This document shows, piece after piece, positions 59,501 to 62,000 of a DNA stretch of 62,000 bases (position 1 is its first letter; each line of letters opens with the position of its first letter). The stretch comes from Lingula anatina (lineage: Eukaryota > Brachiopoda > Lingulata > Lingulida > Lingulidae): contig NW_019774625.1 of assembly GCF_001039355.2 (NCBI RefSeq), forward strand, positions 377,979-439,978. The letters run 5' to 3'. A model generated the notes under the pieces. The model worked only from the letters and a program-made list of their open reading frames with translations, did no database searches and was not told the DNA's origin. The position numbers were made by a program, and so were the translations under genes.

Positions 59501-61456
59501 TTTTAACTACCCCCATTACACAATATGATACTCATTGAAATCCAACATGTATCCGTCATGTAGATTTGACACTTAAATATAAGTGAAGTAAACATGGGGA
59601 ATAAAGGGAAAATATTGAGAGAGCAATCAAAATGTGACTAAGTATGTTGCACCTATTATTCAAGATAAAAATTGCAAAAAAAAAAAATGTACAAAAGGAC
59701 TGAAAGATTTGATGATAAAATCAGAACTGATACAAAGAGGTTTCAATTAAAGGGACTTCGAACTTGTAACATGCCTTTCTAGAAAACCAACATTCTATCA
59801 ATCATTACTGTAAGGAAATTATTCAATCCATATCCAGAAATAGCAATAATGATCACAGCATGAACATATTAATCTTTCTATGCTTCACTGACAAGCTTCA
59901 AAGTTAAGAATGTACATGACAGATTATCTACAACTCATGCCATTGTTCTGTGATATTTTGTTGGCTAGGTGGGGCTTCCGGGAATTTAAAAAAAATGGGT
60001 TTTCAACCTACATATATCGCATCTATGCCTCATAGCAACCTCAGTTGGAATATTTCTATAAAAAACTTTTTCAGACATCTTTTCTTACAAAATCAAAATT
60101 CAGTTTTTGGATCTTTCTGATCCTTTGGTTGAAAACACAAGCTTAGGTGAAAAAGAGGGAATCATAAGCCAATATTCAGACTTTCTGGACATTTTAAAAA
60201 TCTCAGTATCTGTCTACTTGAACTGAAAGAAGCACACATGCACATGCACACATGAACACTATACTGAGGATCAATATAGTTCTATTAATTTTTTTCCTCA
60301 TCTCACCTTTGTGTCCAGCACACACATAATCCTGTCCTTGGCATTCCTTACATCATCTGGTTCACCTGCCACTTTGATGTGAGGATCTGAAGAGAAAAAT
60401 ATAGTAATTAATTATACCTAATATCACCCAAACAGATCTAACCGAAAAATACAGAAATTAATGACATCTTGTATCATTCAAACAGGTAGTCTCTTATCAT
60501 ATGACAACATGGGAATGTACTCAATAAAACTACCTCCTTTCTCCGTGTTCTGAAAATACTGATAAAAAAGCAATAGCCTCTTATCAGTAAAATAATGATA
60601 CAATACTGCTGGTTCTTTAGTGCTGTTTGGAAGCAATATTATGCAATAAAAACACTTTATAACTACAAACTTCTCTTAAATGATTTGTAACAAGTAAAAA
60701 CTGCTGTTATGTATTGTTGCAAATAAAAAAATCAAACATTTTAGTTCTGGAATCACAGATGACATAGACCTACACAATTCTTATGAAGTAAGCAACAAAG
60801 TAATTTGATTTGTATATCTATGTACAATAGAAAATTCACATAAATACCTCAGCGGTGTGAATATACCCATCCCTACCTAACACAAGTTTGCTATCATCTG
60901 TTTATAGCAGAGCTACATCTGCTTTGTTTTGTGCATCAATACTGAGTTTTATTTGTGCATATGTCTGTTCCTGCTCTTTTTTTCTGTTTAATGTGAGTCT
61001 TGAGTGAATCCAAATGTGATAGCACCAAGATTATTTCAACTTAAATGTAGATGCAAATATTGCTAAAACTAGGTGTGAATTTTCACACTGTCAAACAACC
61101 TCTCTCTTATTCAAGAAGTATTCTCTTTTTCTCAGATTCAGGCATTAACTAAATATTAAGTTATATCAATCTTTTTCTTGATTCTCATTTTGTCACATAC
61201 TTGGCTTAGGAGAGCGGGACCTTATAGGTCTGTAATTGGGGTGGTCACTCTTGGGAGTATTGTGTCTCATTTGAAGAAAGCTTGGTACCCCATGTCCAAA
61301 AAAGTTGTTTGCAATGTGGTCAGTCTGTTGCATCTCTGGGTGGTTTGTGACAAAATTGTCTGGTACATTAGACTGTAGTGGAGGTGGCTGGCTGGAAAAC
61401 ATTTGGTATGGTAAAGTTGCTGGCCCTTGAGGCCATGGAGTCATTGTGTCCATCAT
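49646..61456 (-). CDS. BICC1: Bicaudal-C RNA-binding protein (KH and SAM domains)
   Basis: Twenty coding exons, 5' to 3': 61201-61456, 60307-60386, 59320-59478, 57698-57751, 57232-57471, 56848-57060, 56619-56676, 56343-56416, 54693-54855, 54208-54360, 53904-54053, 53563-53676, 53115-53313, 52795-52967, 52042-52196, 51774-51803, 51415-51529, 51006-51154, 50600-50699, 49646-49758 (915 aa). BicC binds mRNAs and controls translation, in embryonic patterning and renal or ciliary signalling. Visible: KH with GKGG (132-135) in MDVSHTDHSHVIGKGG, KH with GRGG (284-287), KH-like segments between, low-complexity Ser/Asn/Pro linker, FDYERKKLLATK and WAGLGFSKSMP blocks, SAM domain at about 821-890 (LFSRLGLGKYTDLFQQQE, LKELGITTFGARRKML), and a C-terminal SGRW as in human. 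Exon 1 replaces the vertebrate first half of KH1. Confidence 0.93.
49996..50250. mobile_element. Palindromic MITE family 1, diverged copy 5
   Basis: It keeps ACCATTCCCAT, TGTCACGCCTACTAAAGCTG, a TAATTAACTATC core and the inverted partner CAGCTTTAGTAGGC. The ends are eroded. It lies in the last intron of BICC1. Confidence 0.75.
52345..52429. repeat. 40-bp tandem repeat, two units
   Basis: CAAATTCATTTTAAAAAATG begins the first unit and an almost identical unit follows 40 bp later. It lies in a BICC1 intron. Confidence 0.9.
56469..56530. repeat. (TA)n microsatellite with T run
   Basis: A TA run followed directly by T17-like sequence in a BICC1 intron, about 50 bp upstream (minus strand) of an exon acceptor at 56416. 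Confidence 0.9.
59042..59056. repeat. G15 homopolymer
   Basis: An uninterrupted run of 15 G in a BICC1 intron. Confidence 0.95.
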
Positions 61457-62000
61457 GTTCACCACCTTCCTTGCACCTCAGTCACTTTGCTAGTCACTTC
61501 ACTCACTAAATTTATACAGATTTCTCCTCCTCCTCGTCTTGTCAGTCAGGTAAAAACTTTGTAAAATCAGCTAAAACATATACAGCATCAGAGTGGCCCC
61601 TCCTTGTTCTTCTTGGCAGCAGAATGGTGAACTGGTCTCATCCTCTGTGCTGCAGTGTCTGTGTAGAGGTCAGCTCTGAGCTATGAGTGAACTATCCCAA
61701 ACATTTCCACTCGGCTATTATCATAACAATGCACAATCCTCCATAACATCCAATCACAGGAACATCTGAGTGAGTAGATCCAGTCCATTGTCACCAAACC
61801 AGCAGTCAATTCAGATGCTTTGTCATGGGACCCCAATTAACTCACTGCATTGCATCTTAATAAAGGCTGGGCTAATCCCAAGTGAAAACTCCCCCCTCCT
61901 CTTTGTCAGTGGCCCTTTCTAGGACATTCTGGCTGTTTACAAAAGCCAGGCTAATTATTGTTTTAATTGTTATATACTGTAATATTATTTTTTCTTCTAA
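61457..62000 (-). promoter_or_regulatory. 5' flank of the BICC1 first visible exon, with TATA-like box
   Basis: Read on the minus strand, TATAAAT lies at about 61510-61516, roughly 55 bp before the ATG at 61456. An in-frame TGA (61478-61480) precedes the ATG and no pyrimidine-rich acceptor is visible, so this looks like a transcription start rather than an internal exon border. The rest of the flank shows no gene. Confidence 0.5.

Overview
The window is animal nuclear DNA. Genes are split by GT-AG introns, the AT-rich intergenic DNA is full of short palindromic elements and microsatellites, and three genes are recognisable as metazoan orthologues: PTEN, ATAD1 and BICC1. Protein similarity to the vertebrate versions, a tandem family of B4GALNT1-like glycosyltransferases and a TspanC8-type tetraspanin suggest a non-vertebrate animal, perhaps an invertebrate deuterostome such as a hemichordate. 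The species call is inference. No bacterial or phage system and no CRISPR array is present.

Region 1 (1-16,100) is a plus-strand tandem cluster of GT12-type (B4GALNT1-like) Golgi glycosyltransferases. There are four two-exon genes or gene parts. Exon 1 carries a short cytosolic tail and signal anchor and ends in phase 1; exon 2 carries the whole catalytic domain. Two genes are 'A' type (4441-6175 and 9626-11379) and lie in a recent tandem duplication of about 5 kb. One is 'B' type (13096-16064). The gene at 551-1725 is a B/A mosaic whose exon 1 lies outside the window. An extra B-type exon 1 (7438-7579) has no catalytic exon of its own. The duplication junction holds a decayed Tc1-like transposon end and a single N.

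Region 2 (17,292-19,704) is a two-exon TspanC8-like tetraspanin, followed by about 4.7 kb of intergenic DNA with decayed copies of the last two ATAD1 exons.

Region 3 (24,413-45,399) is ATAD1 (minus, 10 exons) head-to-head with PTEN (plus, 9 exons), separated by about 530 bp. This is the same neighbour arrangement as in vertebrates. The introns carry several palindromic MITE families and a 1.4 kb element with perfect 19-bp terminal inverted repeats.

Region 4 (49,646-61,456) is a BICC1 (Bicaudal-C) gene, minus strand, 20 coding exons, tail-to-tail with PTEN. Its 5'-most visible exon encodes an N-terminus unlike that of vertebrate BICC1.

All exon models were built by eye from splice signals, phase agreement and family resemblance. 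All exon phases agree and the summed lengths are whole codons (A-type GT 441 aa, B-type GT 434 aa, tetraspanin 280 aa, ATAD1 418 aa, PTEN 470 aa, BICC1 915 aa).
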